From Aplectana chamaeleonis (taxonomy: Eukaryota; Nematoda; Chromadorea; Rhabditida; Cosmocercidae): a DNA stretch of 64,000 bases. Location: assembly GCA_029168955.1 (NCBI GenBank), contig JAPDOI010000871.1, forward strand, positions 198,021 to 262,020, written 5' to 3'. The notes beneath the pieces were generated by a model. The model saw only the letters and a list, made by a program, of their open reading frames with translations, did not search any database and was not told where the DNA came from. The position numbers and the translations under genes are program-made. Shown piece by piece: positions 43,775-55,551 of this stretch. Within the stretch, counting starts at the first letter, position 1. Each line of letters starts with the position of its first letter.

Positions 43775-44377
43775 TCTACTCATTACTCGACGATTTTCGG
43801 AAGGTATTTGTCGCACCTAGTGTTACCTTCTTAAGTGCGCCTTTCAATTAATTCATCCAGGGATTCTAAAAATTTTGTTCGCTCGAAATTCTGTTTATAA
43901 AGGATATTGGTTCAGGTAACGTTCAAAAAAAGTTACTGCAAATGTGAGATCTTGTAAGATCACACACATCTGGTGATTTAAGCTATTAATTAACCTAGCA
44001 TGTTTCCGAGAATGGTTCTAAAAATTGACAAAGCTCATAAAAAATTACGAGAGTTTGGATTGCCAAGCGAAGGGAAGTTCGAAAATTCCTTTTTAACCGT
44101 GTTTCGAACAATAGAAATTTCAAGAAGTTCGCTTTGAAGGCTCTTCCCCATGAATTGGAGAATACCGCCGAAATGAATTTTTTTTGACCGCTTTCAATAT
44201 GCGGTGCAATGTATTTGAACGATATTAACCTACCATAATAAATGAAAAAGAGCTCTTGTGCTGAACCTCCAGCTTTAAAGCTTCTCAACTTACTATCTGC
44301 TCTATCCCTTGCTACACTTTAGGTCTGGAGCCTACTGTATTTTTACCATCCGGGAAGCGTCTAATTCATCTTCTCAC
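43775..44377. other. Intergenic, nothing recognised
   Basis: AT-rich; a 97-residue minus ORF (43995-44288) has no supporting feature. Confidence 0.35.
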
Positions 44378-44381
44378 TTAA

Positions 44382-44827
44382 AGGCAGTGTTCACGATAAA
44401 ACTCGTTCTCGAGGTCCCGGTGTGACACACTAAGTTGGCAGATGCTGGAGAGGATAGGGTCGAAGAATGCAACGAAAACTGGCCAGAAATCAATAAAAAC
44501 CGCTTTGAAAGCTATCCCGGTGCGCCTACCTATCCCGGTCCCCCCACATCGGACGAGCTTGTGGCGCCGCACACGTTTCGATGGCAAGTTGCCAAGCAAC
44601 TCTGCCGCGATTAGCATGATCGATTCGCGCAGATTTCGCAATTAGCGCGCGCTTGCCGAAAGCAGCAGGGCCCATTATTCTCGTCCACGCCCTTAATTTA
44701 GAAACCGCTATTTTGACTTATTCTGGAAGTTTTTCTTCGCTGTTTCTTCACTATTGGTTACCTCACGACCAAACAATCTCATTTTTTGGGTCGAACTCGA
44801 GTGTGATATTCATCGTGAACACTGCCT
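44382..44827. mobile_element. AGGCA-family MITE (GTGTTCACGAT subfamily), 446 bp, TTAA both sides
   Basis: TTAA at 44378-44381 and 44828-44831. Ends AGGCAGTGTTCACGAT and ATCGTGAACACTGCCT, identical over at least 16 bases. Non-coding. Confidence 0.95.
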
Positions 44828-44831
44828 TTAA

Positions 44832-46308
44832 GGTGGGTCGCTTAAACTTGACGGCTCGTGTGAATCTGACATAAATTACGTGGGGCAGCTCGCGTTAAAC
44901 TGGCGGCTCTGTGACATCTATGTCGCGGTAAGTTGGCGGCTTGGAGGTGGCGGTTTGTTCGCATTTAACACCCCATTTACTACCACCCCAAGTGTAACTG
45001 GTCTCCAAGGAATTTCGTATAGGGCAACACGTGAGCAATCTTCAGAGTCCGGAGAATAAGATGAGCCGCTCCTGGCTCCCTGAAAAACGTCGGCTCTAAG
45101 ACGGAGGATACAATGAGACGTAATAATCTTTTCTTTTATTCACCATTGCCATATGAGGCAGATTCTCCCACAAAAAGCACTAGTTTGTCCGCAGGGGAAA
45201 TTATTGCCCAAAATTAATAGTGAAACATTTATTATTGACTTCATGCAACAAATAATAATCTGACTGTGAGCATGTTCTCCATAATATGATAAATATTCAA
45301 ATAGTATCACTAGAACAAGTATAATCGCGTGGAAGAATTACTGAAAATAAATACATCGCTCACGGGTAGACGCAGTGGAGTAAGGATGAATAGTTTGTAC
45401 AGGGAGCAATAGGAATTAGAGTGGACCTGTCTTATTGAACCTTCTCGTATAAAGCGTAAAATCTTATATGTGTTTTATTAAAACCAGTTAACAATATCTA
45501 CGTAAGAGAAACACGTAGTGGCAGATCATGTACTTGAGTAGAAAAGATGGTCTATGTGACAGGATGGTTTAGAAATCATTCTTGGAAGATGGCTATGTGG
45601 CAAACAGTTGTAGCAGCTGTGTCGAAGGATAAGTGGCAACCGTGGAAAAGCTATAATGGTACGCAGTGGACTTCGGGGAAATCGCAGGAAATTGCGAAAA
45701 GTTGAGTCAGAGAATGAGGTACTGCAGTGCAGGACATGCTGCTCAGAGATGCGTCTCCTGCGCTTCGCTGCTTAACACAATCCGAAGCGTTTCGCTAATT
45801 CGTCGTTGCATCATCGTTCGCTGCGGCTGCTGAGCACCACTGTAAAAAGGTGAAAATTCAAGCGAATTCAGCAATCATAGATTCAATACTGAAGATATGC
45901 TGCCATAGAAATGATCAGAATAACGAAGTCGCTAGGGAAAGGTCTAGAGCGTGAACATATGTATTTGTGGAAACGAATTGCAATGCTCGTATTTCCTGGT
46001 CATCTACAAAAACATTGCATGATTACTCGGCCCTAGCTGCTGGTTCCAAGGAGTTATAAGGTCAATGAGGTCGTCAGGGTACTCTAACATGTAGGAACAT
46101 CGCTCTGGCCAACTGCGCTAGAGGCATCTCTAAATCGATAGCGGGAGCATGGCGGGCGGTTGGCGGTGGGCAGAAGGCTGGCCGGGCTAATTGGTGAGAA
46201 CTCATCTGTCAAACTACGGGCAGCACTAGAAAGAGTGGTCGGTTGGCGGGAATGACACCGTTCATGTTTTTGAGGTCCGCTAACCGGCGTCATATACTAT
46301 GCACGCTT
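44832..46308. other. Intergenic, nothing recognised
   Basis: Low ORF content, no repeat arms seen. A GGCGGCT/GGTGGCGG word cluster occurs at 44910-44965. Confidence 0.35.
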
Positions 46309-46310
46309 TA

Positions 46311-46880
46311 CAGGGTGCGAGAAGATTACGTGCGCCAAAGAAAACGCTATAACTTGATTTTTTCCCAAATAACTTATAGCAACATTTATTTCCCTAACAT
46401 CTAGAACAATAAGATTTAACAAAAAAAACCCAAGAGGTTATCGAAGTGGGTTCCATTAGCTTGTACCAAGGCGGCAAATCGTCTCTTTACGGAATCGACT
46501 GCGCGCCGCAGGTAGACTACATACGTCTAGATTATCCCACATTTATTTTAGTCAAAACTTTGCGCAACTCGTCCGAATTCGCACTTTTCTATTTCTTAGT
46601 TTCTCCTCCATATAGCCCCAAACAGAGAAGTCCAGAGGGTTAAAGTCCGGGCTGTTTAATTGGGTAAAGGTCTCTTGTCAGAAAGGAGCCAATTTTGGCC
46701 TCCAAAAAGCTAATTGTCGTTTCGGCTCCGTGAGCCGGTACCCATTCCCGCATGAAGATCATATCTCGGTGACTCTGCTCCCAAGAGAGAACTGCTTTCG
46801 TAAGAATTTCATCTTGTTATACTTTAGACTTAATTAAAATTGTATTTGAAGCTACGCGCACGTAATTTTCTCGCACCCTG
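46311..46880 (-). mobile_element. Tc1/mariner-superfamily element, internally deleted, 570 bp
   Basis: TA at 46309-46310 and 46881-46882; ends CAGGGTGCGAGAAGATTACG and the inverse of the same with few changes. The minus strand encodes the C-terminal third of a transposase: MIFMREWVPAHGAETTISF, then after a one-base shift NPLDFSVWGYMEEKLRN. The last matches the third-Asp block (SPDLNPLDYFVW) of this superfamily. The N-terminal half is missing. Confidence 0.8.
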
Positions 46881-46884
46881 TATT

Positions 46885-47743
46885 GTTTTTGAGGCACGTC
46901 CACGGCGAAGCTGACCGAGACTGAGCGAACATTGAGGTCCCCTCTGCTGCGCTGGCACCGCGGCACTCTCTGATGCAACAAAAAACAGAGCCTGTTGCTA
47001 GTCCCTTATTTGTGGGTGACTGTATAAGTACCGTAGTAGGACCATCTTTCACATTTTGCTGACACTTTTCCAAAAGTGGTTGTTAAAGATGCTAATCACG
47101 AATCCAACATCCAATTTCAATTTTGGAAAAATCAAGATCAGTCACGGTCAATCAAATTTTGTTTGCTTCGAGTAACCTGCTCTGATCCTTCAAAACGTCC
47201 AAAACCAGCAATATATCCTCAATTTCGGAGTGGGATTCATTTCCGTCGATCGCTTGTGTGCGCGCGTATGCTGAGTCTCCTTCACCCTTATGGTTTCGCG
47301 ATGTCCTTCCCTTCGCTCCGCACACGCACGCGAAAAATCAGAGTAAATTTGGCCACAAAATAGAGGACCTTTGTGATCAGCACTAACAAAGTACCCCATT
47401 AGACAAAGTTTCAGCCAGACACCTTCACCCAACTGCCGTAAACCTACCGTACTCAGCCTTAAACCGGAAACAGCCTCAAATTCGTGTTCAGCGTCTCAAA
47501 TAATGCCCATAAAAAGTTTGCGAGGGGAGAAAATTCTTCGACTTCTAGAGTCCGAGAAGTGGAATCATGGAATGCCCTACGCGGGATGCTTGTGGTAGGC
47601 TACGCCAGCTAAATATGTAACATTATATTCGCCGTAACCTTCGGTTACCTTCAAAATATTCACAAACCGACCGCATATTCGTACTCATCAACCTCAAGAA
47701 CTGCAGATACAAGTTTCGAACCAAGTCCGAAGAACTACATATG
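46885..47743. other. Intergenic with decayed TTCGTGTTCAGC modules
   Basis: At about 47475-47525 AAATTCGTGTTCAGCGTCTC and ATAATGCCCATAAAAAGTTTG-like sequence recurs in the 49-50 kb foldback and at 16.56 kb. 46940-47000 is GC-richer with no gene seen. Confidence 0.4.
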
Positions 47744-47745
47744 TA

Positions 47746-48844
47746 CAGGGTGGCTATTGAATATGTTCCGCTTTTGAGGACGCCGTATAAATTCATTAAC
47801 GCACAAGTCCGGAATAACTACAAAATATAAATTTTAATACCCTCAAGAGTACTATTTGCTTTCCCAAGAGGATCGTTAAGTTATTCTCTTGGGCATTCAT
47901 AAAGTTTGGAAGTCGCTTTCTATCTGAAAGCGTTGTGGAACGCGCGTAGTCGGCGTGGATTTCGTGCGTCACAGCTGCTTTCAACGAGCCCTAATCTGGT
48001 GATTTGGAGAGAAGATTACTTGCTCAGGAAATCTGTAGACAAAAAGGTTAATTGAATTCCATTCGGACAAGTTGAGGCGTTAAACAGCTCTGACGTAGGA
48101 GTCGGAAGAATGTATTTTTTGTTTAGTATGAGGCTTCGACTGAAACGGGGCATATACACCCTTACAGGCACACAAATCTATTCTAAAAATGTAACTGATG
48201 ACCAAGGGGAATCAATTCACTTACGTGTATACAAAATTACGCCTTTCTTTCAGAGGGAAATGCACAAGGTTTTGTGCGTTTCTTTGACACGTCTTCCTTA
48301 TTTTTTTAGAACGACCGCTCTGTCACGCAGGCCTAGAGCGGTCACGCTGGGATGTTGATCGAATCCAAACGACGGAAGCAGTTCGGCTGGCACACGTGAC
48401 GCGCGCGGCGGTAAACCACTGCCTGCGCGTCGTCGTTGGGGCGTGTTAACCGTGGGGCCTCTAACAAGAAAAGTAGTCGACGCTCGGAATACCACTGCGC
48501 GAGTCACGTGTACCAGCCAAACTGCTCCTGCGCTGTGAATTCAACATAGCAGTCACGCTATAGAGACAAACCGTTAGAAATGCATCGAGTTCCCAACCAT
48601 CAATTTGCCTCAGAAAGAAGCATACAAAAGACAGGGCAGCAGATTGGAATTGACGTTGACGTCTGCCTTCAGACGAGGTGCGACTTCAAGCCTGCATGAA
48701 CTCCCAGGGAGAACACATTCTTTGATCATGTTCATGGGGAAAATCCCTATGGGTACTCAAAAATTACTTTATTGTTCCAGTTCTTTGCGTTAGTGAACTT
48801 CTATCGGCATCTCAAAAAGTGGACCATACGTAATAGCCACCCTG
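47746..48844. mobile_element. TIR element with CAGGGTGGCTATT ends, 1.1 kb, containing a GC-rich foldback
   Basis: Left end CAGGGTGGCTATTGAATATG, right end CGTAATAGCCACCCTG; subterminal GACGCCG/CGGCATC parts are also inverted. Left flank TA, right flank TGTA. The inner segment 48350-48560 is copy 2 of the CCCCAACGACGACG repeat and is itself an inverted pair (CAGTTCGGCTGGCACACGTG against CACGTGTACCAGCC). No transposase seen. Confidence 0.65.
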
Positions 48845-48849
48845 TGTAT

Positions 48850-49060
48850 CGGGACACCAAAAAAAAATTTTGTTTGAATACCATTGTATTATATTTCGCG
48901 AAGCTTCAGAAACGCTTATACATAGCTCCTTGACGCCGGTAACTCAGTCCGATCTAGTACACAGCGTTACAATAGAAGTAGGAAGCAGTAGGAGGGTTTA
49001 CAATAGTTTTTTTGGAATCACAAAGCACTCCCTTTAGGAGTACTTGTCACGGTCCGCAAC
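48850..49060. other. Intergenic, nothing recognised
   Basis: Short single-copy spacer between the two TIR elements; includes a GGACACC phrase reminiscent of AGGCA MITE ends but no TTAA. Confidence 0.3.
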
Positions 49061-49062
49061 GA

Positions 49063-50153
49063 ACAAGGGAACCACAATAAGTCATAGTGACCATTCCAAA
49101 TTGAATGTACTTTTCTAGAACCATTTTCAGACGAAAAGTCCGAATATGCGCATCAAAGCTGCCTAGGCCCACTCTGAAAAAAATATAGGCATTTTTTTCT
49201 CTGATTTTCGTACCTATTCTACCCTTCAAAAAGCGCATTATTTTTACGAAATTCCGGTAACGGACCTCATGATCGTGTTCAGCGCTCAAAATTACCCCAA
49301 TAAGCAAAGTTTGGGTGAAGGAACATTTTCCAAACTTTGCGCAGACTAACAGCGTTTTGGACTGGTATTTATGGTTGGGCGTTTATTTATATCAATTAGA
49401 GGGCTCTCGAAGCGTTTTAGAAAAATATTCCAAATTTGACTAAAAACTCACTCTGGGGGGGGGGTTATTTGGGGTGCTGATCACGAATCTTAGGTTCATT
49501 TGTCGTTTTTCCGAAGTTTTCAACTAAATTTGTTCAAAGCTTTCCACCGGCAGAGAAAATTGACGGCAAAATCAACTTTTGACGATTTCCGGAATGTGAC
49601 GACAGATGTGGCTCAAATCGTTTCTCTGGGGGTTATCTGAAGTATTCAACACGAATCTGATGTCAGTTTATCGATTTTTGACAGCTTAAGGTAGATTACG
49701 GTCGGTATACGGTAGTTTGGTCAAAGTCTCAGATTTGTCTCAAAGTTTCTACGTGGGGGTTATTTGGGGTGCTGAATACGAATTCGATGTCCATTTGTCG
49801 ACTATCGGAATATTGAGGTAAGTTTTGCCCTCTTAATGGCATGTTACCTACCGTAACCTACAGTAAACGTTAAAATTTCGACAAGCGAACCCCAGATTCG
49901 TGTTCAGCACCCCAGATAACCCCCCCCCCACGTACATGTTTTTAGCAGAATCCGGAGAAAATTTTGGAAACGCCCTTAAAATTCCATGGGTGTGACCCTT
50001 GACTTGCCGCGAAGCTTCAAAAACGCTCATAACTTCTTTCAGAGTGGGTCTAGGCAGCTATGATGGGCAAATTCGGACTTTTCGTCCGGAAATGATTCTA
50101 GAAAAGTACATTTCATTTGGAACGGTCACTATGACCTATTGTGGTTCCCCTGT
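49063..50153. mobile_element. Foldback element with about 115-bp arms and internal modules, 1.1 kb
   Basis: Left arm AAGGGAACCACAATAAGTCA to about 49180; right arm 50041-50153 is the inverse (GGTCACTATGACCTATTGTGG.., shown in part). Between them a module with GGGGTTATTTGGGGTGCTGA and ..CACGAATCT..GTCNATTTGTCG is repeated about four times in both orientations. RTE copy 2 inserted one base beyond the right tip. Confidence 0.7.
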
Positions 50154-50203
50154 AAGATCTACTAACTTATTTGACTTAATCGGTTGGCTTTCGCCTGGGG
50201 CGG

Positions 50204-51804
50204 TCATTTCGCGTCTTCACCGAGGTGGGCCGTCCTAGTAGTCAGCCGTGTCCATTTTTCACGGTCTGCAGCCACAATTTGAACACATTCCATCCAGCTC
50301 TCACTATTCCATTTCCTGCGAAACGAAACATCGCGCCTGAACTGTCTTTCGATGCCGAGTGACTTCAAATCCTCTTTAACCACATCCGTCCAGAACTTTC
50401 GCCTACGCCCAGGTGGCCGTTTCCAGACAGGATTTGGAATCATTCTTTAAGCGTGTTGTACGAGACGATCCGGCGTTCTTCTTAGTATATGCCCGAGCAG
50501 TCGAAGTTGACTTTCCATTGCTACTTGAGATGGCGTTAGGACATGCTGGCACCTCCCTCGTTTCAAGCGTTGATGTACTGCGTCGATTTCCTTGTAAAGG
50601 TCTTCGTTATGGCATACACGCGGCCAGAGATATCCGAGCAAACGCCTTAAAAGCTTCCTCTCCGTGGAATACTACCTTTCCATCTGCGTCTTCGGTGCTG
50701 CCCACGCCTCCGATCCGTACATCATGATAGGGCGAATAGCGGATAAGTAGACGCGCAACTCAACTTCCTTCGCGATGGGGGTAGACCACAAACACTTGGT
50801 TAGAGAATTGAATGCAGACGTAGCTTTCGCACATAGATGTTGAATATCCGCTGCATAACTACCATCGTTCTTCAGCAAACAGCCAAATAACAGAAATCGT
50901 CCACCAGTTCGATACGTTGTCCGTCCACACAAACTCCCGTTGGAGGCCTCTGAGAGACCCACATCTGCTTGCATTTGTCGGGACGAACACGATGTCCATA
51001 GGCTGCGGCATACTTTGAAACGAGGTTCAAAATCCTTTGCAGTTTTGCGTTGTTTACAGCGAATAACACAATGTCATCGGCGTACTCCAGGTCGACAAGG
51101 GAGCGTCCTGATGGCGTTAGGATCACGTCCGCAGGAAACTGTTCTGCAACTCTACACATGATATCATCAACGGCGAAGTTGAATAGAAAAGGTCCTGCTA
51201 CAGCTTCTTGCCTTACTCCTGTTTTCACCTCGAAAGCTGACGTAAATCCGACAGGTGTACGAACTGCTGCTGTTGTTCCTTTGTTCATGTCCTTGATTAA
51301 CCGAACATACTTTTCCGGGACTCCATCTGCTCGCAGAGCATTGAGCAATCGATCACGATGAGGAGAGTCGAACGCGGCTTCAAAGTCCAAAAAAGCAAGT
51401 TGTAATGGCTTCGAATACCGCTGCCACGATTCAATTACTCTTCTCACGACGAACACTTGGTCGATGGTCGATCTTTCCGGTCAAAAACCGGCTTGCTCAT
51501 TTCTGGTCGTTCCTTCACGATGTTTGATAAGTCGCTCGAGAATGATACGTTCTAAAACCTTGTACATGACACGAAGTAGAAAGATTCCTCTGTAGCTCTT
51601 AGGATCCGTAACGGATAGCTTCTTGTGAAGAGGTACCATGATCGCATGTCTCCACAAATCGGGTATCCTTTCGCTAATCCATATGGCACGGATGGTGTTG
51701 GTCATTTCGCGAATCCCAGACGAAGGAAGAGCTTTCAGCATTTCAGCAGTGATGTTGTCATCTCCACCTGCCTTTCCATTCTTCATTTTCCGGACACAAT
51801 CCAA
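50204..51804 (-). pseudogene. RTE copy 2, reverse transcriptase and C-terminus, broken
   Basis: 51804-51481 encodes KNGKAGGDDNITAEML to NEQAGF and a TGA where copy 1 has CGA (Arg). The same frame resumes: LAFLDFEAAFDS, KTGVRQEAVAGP (Gly to Glu next to motif B Gln) and LEYADDIVLFA. A shift near 50880 and a further stop near 50670 precede the C-terminal LLGHILRRTPD and RKFWTDVVKEDL. The stop at 50204-50206 ends the family ORF. Confidence 0.9.
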
Positions 51805-53156
51805 ACTTCGGACTCAGTCGGCGGTTTCTCACTGACATCGTAATGTGCTCTCTGAACATGCGGGAGCTCAGGTACTGATGGCGCTGGACGATTCAGCAGT
51901 GAACTGAAGTAATTCTTCCATATTGGCAGCGTCGCATCACCAACTGCAACTCCATTGGTCGTGTTCAAGACAGGAGAACATCTCTTCATCTTCCCGCTAT
52001 AATGTCGCAGCAACGTGTAGGCTTTCTTCGGATTCTTCTCTTCCCAAGCCTTCTTACACTCCTTAGCTCTACACGTCCACTCTCGCTCGCGGTCACTTTG
52101 AAGCTGCCGACGCAACTTCCTCATCAGACGCTTCTCCTCCACGAAGCTTCCTGCAGTTCGGAGAGCACATACTCTGTTGTAGGTAGATGTTGTTTCTTCT
52201 GAGACGTAGGCAAACTTCTTCTCAGGCTGTACAACCGAGAGTGCCTCTTTCAAAGCGTCCTGGATGCACTTGACAAAAGAATCCGCGTCGCAAAGTTTCT
52301 TCCTAGTCCGTACTCCGATGTGAATAGAAATGCGTTGCCGAAAATTCCTTCTGCACTCTTCATCTCTGAGACTTGTCATGTCAATCCTCTGGAGAGGCTG
52401 AGCCCCTCGCTTCCTCTTATGAATCCTAGCGGTGAAGTTCAACAAAACTGGACGGTGACCCGAATCGAATGCGATATCCCACACAGCTCTAGATCTTCGA
52501 ATGTCCGATACTGGAATATTCCTCGTCAGGACATAGTCAAGCTGTAGTTTCAAAGTTTTCATCTTCCGCTTCCGCTGTTCTTCTGGAGATAGCTGGGTTG
52601 GTCCCTGCCACGTAAGCTGATGGCGGCGATGATTCCTCTTGAATGTCGATGCAATAATCAGACCACTGCGTTCACAAAAGTCGGCAAGGCGGTAGCCATT
52701 GTCCGATGTTTGCTCCACTGGGTAGAACCATTTACCGAGTACTTCGGATTCCTGATCAAGTCCCATCTTCGCATTTGCGTTAATCCACACTACAACAGCA
52801 TGTTGACAGGGTATCCTGGCCAGCAACGTATTGAATTCCTCATAAAACGCATCCTTCGAATTGCCTTCGGCGGTTTCACTGGGCACATGAGCACTCACTA
52901 CCCACAGATTGAATCCTCTGTGATCCCGCAGTCGTACGAATGCATTCCGGCACGACGTTGAGCCAAACTCCTTGACCATACCGTTGTACTCTCCGAAGCT
53001 GATGACGGGTCTATCCTTGAGGCGGGTTTCCTGCAAAGCAGCAAACGGTGCCTGGAAATAGCTCAGAAGTCTGGATAGGGCAGTCTTTTGGATATCACTC
53101 GACAGCGATCGACAGTTCAGGGTGGCGAAATAGTTGCTTGTGGCCAAAGACTTCAT
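51783..53156 (-). pseudogene. RTE copy 2, APE-type endonuclease ORF, open but catalytically dead
   Basis: 457 residues from ATG at 53156. Motifs: FATLNCRSLSSD, LQETRLKDRP (Glu kept). A 23-residue deletion after FGEY removes the G-G-x-A-I-A-V strand seen in copy 1. VVVWINANAKMG has Asn where copy 1 has Asp, and DSGHRPVLLNF has Gly in place of the SDH Asp. So three active-site elements are lost although the frame is open. The frame ends where a shift near 51800 disconnects the RT. Confidence 0.9.
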
Positions 53157-53476
53157 GAACTCCTTAGGTACGGATCCTAAGGTGTTATGGACCAGAGAGA
53201 GGCCTTAGCGTGCCGGACGACGACACCTTTATGCAATGTATGGGATACTTTCGCGATATAGTTGTGCACGCTATATCGCTCGAACGTTCCCTGTGTACAC
53301 TCAAACGTCTGCTGGGTTCAGTAGAAGCAGGGGCACCAACCAGCAGGTACCAACAGACTTGTATACACACCCCCAAGATCTACTATGATGTACTAACAAC
53401 GCGATTCCTTACAGCAAACATGTTTCACTCTCTAGACACTCTCCTTGTAAGCTATTGGCTACTGCAATGAACTCAC

Positions 53477-53651
53477 ATGGGTGGAGCGAAGACCAAATCG
53501 CTGCCGATGGCTGCAGATCTTGAGGTAATCGAGGGGAAGGCGTCGTCAAGAATCAGAAGACACTCGTCAGGGTTGCAGATATCCGACACAGAATGCACCC
53601 GCTCCTGCGTCCGGGACACTCGGAACGTACCCTCTTCTGCATTCGTCACAT
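53477..53651 (-). CDS. Candidate host exon, unknown protein
   Basis: 175 bases bounded by acceptor TTTCATGGTTCAG and donor GTGAGT. It enters in phase 1 (needs one upstream base) and leaves with two bases of a codon. Coding phrases: NAEEGTFRVSRTQERVH, SDICNPDECLLILDD, FPSITSRSAAIGSDLVF. The ORF is read as 66 residues if the intron is ignored. I do not recognise the family. Entry phase matches the exit phase of the exon at 63618-63749 on the same strand, so they could be neighbours in one gene. Confidence 0.45.
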
Positions 53652-53890
53652 CTGAACCATGAAAAATAAACAATAAGTTATGTTATAAAAAATCCTTACA
53701 ATTATGATGAAGAACTGTGCAAGATACTTTTGATCCGTGGCAGTCGTCATGATACAGCAATAAAGGAAGCGTTGGATAAGAAAAATTGACGCGACCGACT
53801 GGATCTTACTCTGCCAATTCGAGACTTGATGCTTCGGGGAAAGCGGCCTTTATCACGCTCTGTTATCATTAGGCATCAAATTCACCTTTA

Positions 53891-54469
53891 GGCCCCGGTC
53901 AGACTTCGTCGAAAAACCTGCTGAGTCCGAATGAGCCCGGGGTGGAAAAACCTGCTGAGTCCCACTAAGTCCGGTTGCCCCCAGCGCCACCCAACTCCTC
54001 TGCGAAACACGCAATTGATAGTGACGATTATCACTTCAGCTGTGAATCGGAACGTGTTTGATGGCTGATTTTTCTTGTTTTCAACATGTCTGAATCTGAT
54101 TTCCGTATCAGCAGTGCGTGGAGCAGAGCGCAGACGGCGAGAGTCGAGATTCGGCGGGACTCGGCAGGTCGCAGTCGGCCGAAAAAAATGCACCCAAATC
54201 ACGTGAAAAACACCTATATCGACCGGGTGGGGTGACGATGATTTCGGTGGGACTCAGTGGGACTCAGTAGGACTCAGTCGGACTCAGTCGGTGCATTGGC
54301 CCCGCCCTTGTACGCATGAGAAATATCAGTATCGACCGGGGGGATTGCGGTGGGCATCAGACGGTCGCAGTCGGACTCAGGGGGTTGATTTTTTTGCACC
54401 CGTCTTCCACGAATTCGATGCGTATCGACCCGGTGGGACTCAGTAGATCCACCGACTATGACGGGGGCC
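53891..54469. mobile_element. Nested insertion 1: GGCCCC-ended element, 579 bp, TTA duplication
   Basis: TTA at 53888-53890 and 54470-54472; element B has a single TTA in the uninterrupted CTTTAGCGCC (58150 area, minus). Ends GGCCCCGGTCAGA and TATGACGGGGGCC. Contains GGGACTCAGT words tandemly at 54247-54295. Three-base TTA duplications occur in PIF/Harbinger and Tc4/Tc5 groups. Confidence 0.85.
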
Positions 54470-54716
54470 TTAGCGCCGTCATCAAAGCTTATCCGCGCAA
54501 TGGGTGAATTTGCTGAGCGCGAAGAGTGAAAATACCGCCATCGCTAACATGTTAATGCATATCAGTTGTTGAGCGGCTGGATATCACTCAGCGCAAAGGG
54601 TGAAATTACCGCCGTTGCTGGCATGTCAGAATTTTCTAAACAAGTGAAAACATCTCAGCGAAAACATGATAAAACAATTGATAACGTCTCGATGTGTTTA
54701 CTATGAGCACAGCCGG

Positions 54717-54752
54717 TATAAAAGCCGCCTCATCTCGCTAGAGTCCTCATTC
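54717..54752 (+). promoter_or_regulatory. TATA box plus initiator-like motif, element A core
   Basis: TATAAAA at 54717-54723 and TCATTCGG with its A at 54749, 32 bases from the first T. Upstream AGCACAGCCGG is also conserved between copies. No ORF follows, so if used it would give a non-coding repeat transcript. Confidence 0.4.
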
Positions 54753-54787
54753 GGCATTCTGATGCCGGCCCTGAAAGGTGACTTCGG

Positions 54788-55117
54788 GGGTCGTATTCGC
54801 CAACAACCCGTCGAGGGTAGTCGAAGGGAAGCGGAAGGGAGGATACCGCGCGCGGCAGAGGAGCAGATCAACCCATCTTACACCATGTAAGATGGAAATG
54901 CAAACTGTGTTACGTATCGATATCACTGCAAAAAGATAAAGATTCCATCGCGAAGCGGCCATTCTTCAGCTATGCTGTTCGAAAAATTCCGGCGGTCGCG
55001 AGGGAAGCCAAGGAGGCGAGAGGTGGCCGTGGAGCGCGCGTTTTGTACTGAAATTTCACCTCATTTACACTTCGACTACCCGGCGGGTACCCGGCGGGTT
55101 ATTGGCGAATTCGACCC
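54788..55117. mobile_element. Nested insertion 2: GGGTCG-ended element, 330 bp
   Basis: Flanked by CGG (54785-54787 and 55118-55120); element B shows the empty site CTTCGGGTCAC. Ends GGGTCGTATTCGCCAACAAC and the inverse GTTATTGGCGAATTCGACCC, followed inward by CCCGTCGAGGGTAGTCGAAG-like repeats. Non-coding. Confidence 0.8.
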
Positions 55118-55551
55118 CGGGTCACTCTCCGGAGGCCAGCATAATTTTGGCTGCTGGGAGGATACTGTGGGTCTCCTCACGGCGGGGGGGGGGGGCGAGA
55201 TACGCCGGGGTCCGCAGAGGGTGGCTTCTCACCGCAGACCTCGGTGAATATTACGCCCAAGTTGCGGACAAGGCGGGTCTTCTTGCGCTTTGGACCTTCA
55301 AATTCGTGAAATTTTGGAGGTAAACTCACCCATTTTTCGAGGTAATTTCACCTCATTTTCGAGGTAAATTGGACCCTCTCTCGCAGCCAGTTCGCACCAT
55401 TTTCACGGGAAATTGACCTCATTCTCACCTATCCTAGTGGCAAATTCACCCATACAGTGAATTTAACGCGGCAAATTAAGACTTCATGCCGACTTGTACA
55501 TGAGCATCAAGTCTCTTTTGCTGAGGCATCAAGTCTCGAATCGGCAGAGTA

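Larger units (their letters stand above)
50165..53374 (-). mobile_element. RTE-type LINE, copy 2, full length, perfect 11-bp duplication
   Basis: AAGATCTACTA at 50154-50164 and 53375-53385. On the minus strand it starts GGGGGTGTGTATACAAG, has about 218 bases of 5' untranslated sequence, one broken ORF and a CAAATAAGT tail. It is 73 bases shorter than copy 1, mostly one 69-base in-frame deletion. It inserted between the foldback at 49063-50153 and the candidate intron near 53.4 kb. Confidence 0.95.
53809..55549 (+). mobile_element. CTCTGCC element A with two nested insertions, 1741 bp
   Basis: TA at 53807-53808 and 55550-55551; ends CTCTGCCAATTCGAGACTTG and the inverse. Compared with element B (57397-58230, opposite orientation, 834 bp) it has two extra blocks, 53891-54469 and 54788-55117. 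Subtracting them and their duplications leaves 826 bp. It carries the TATAAAA core at 54717 and AATTCACC/GGTGAATT words near both ends. No protein. Confidence 0.85.

Noticed and set aside
43548..43820. Mirror-image ORFs starting MSHRRLRTTRC on both strands
   Set aside because: Produced by a near-perfect palindrome, not by two genes.
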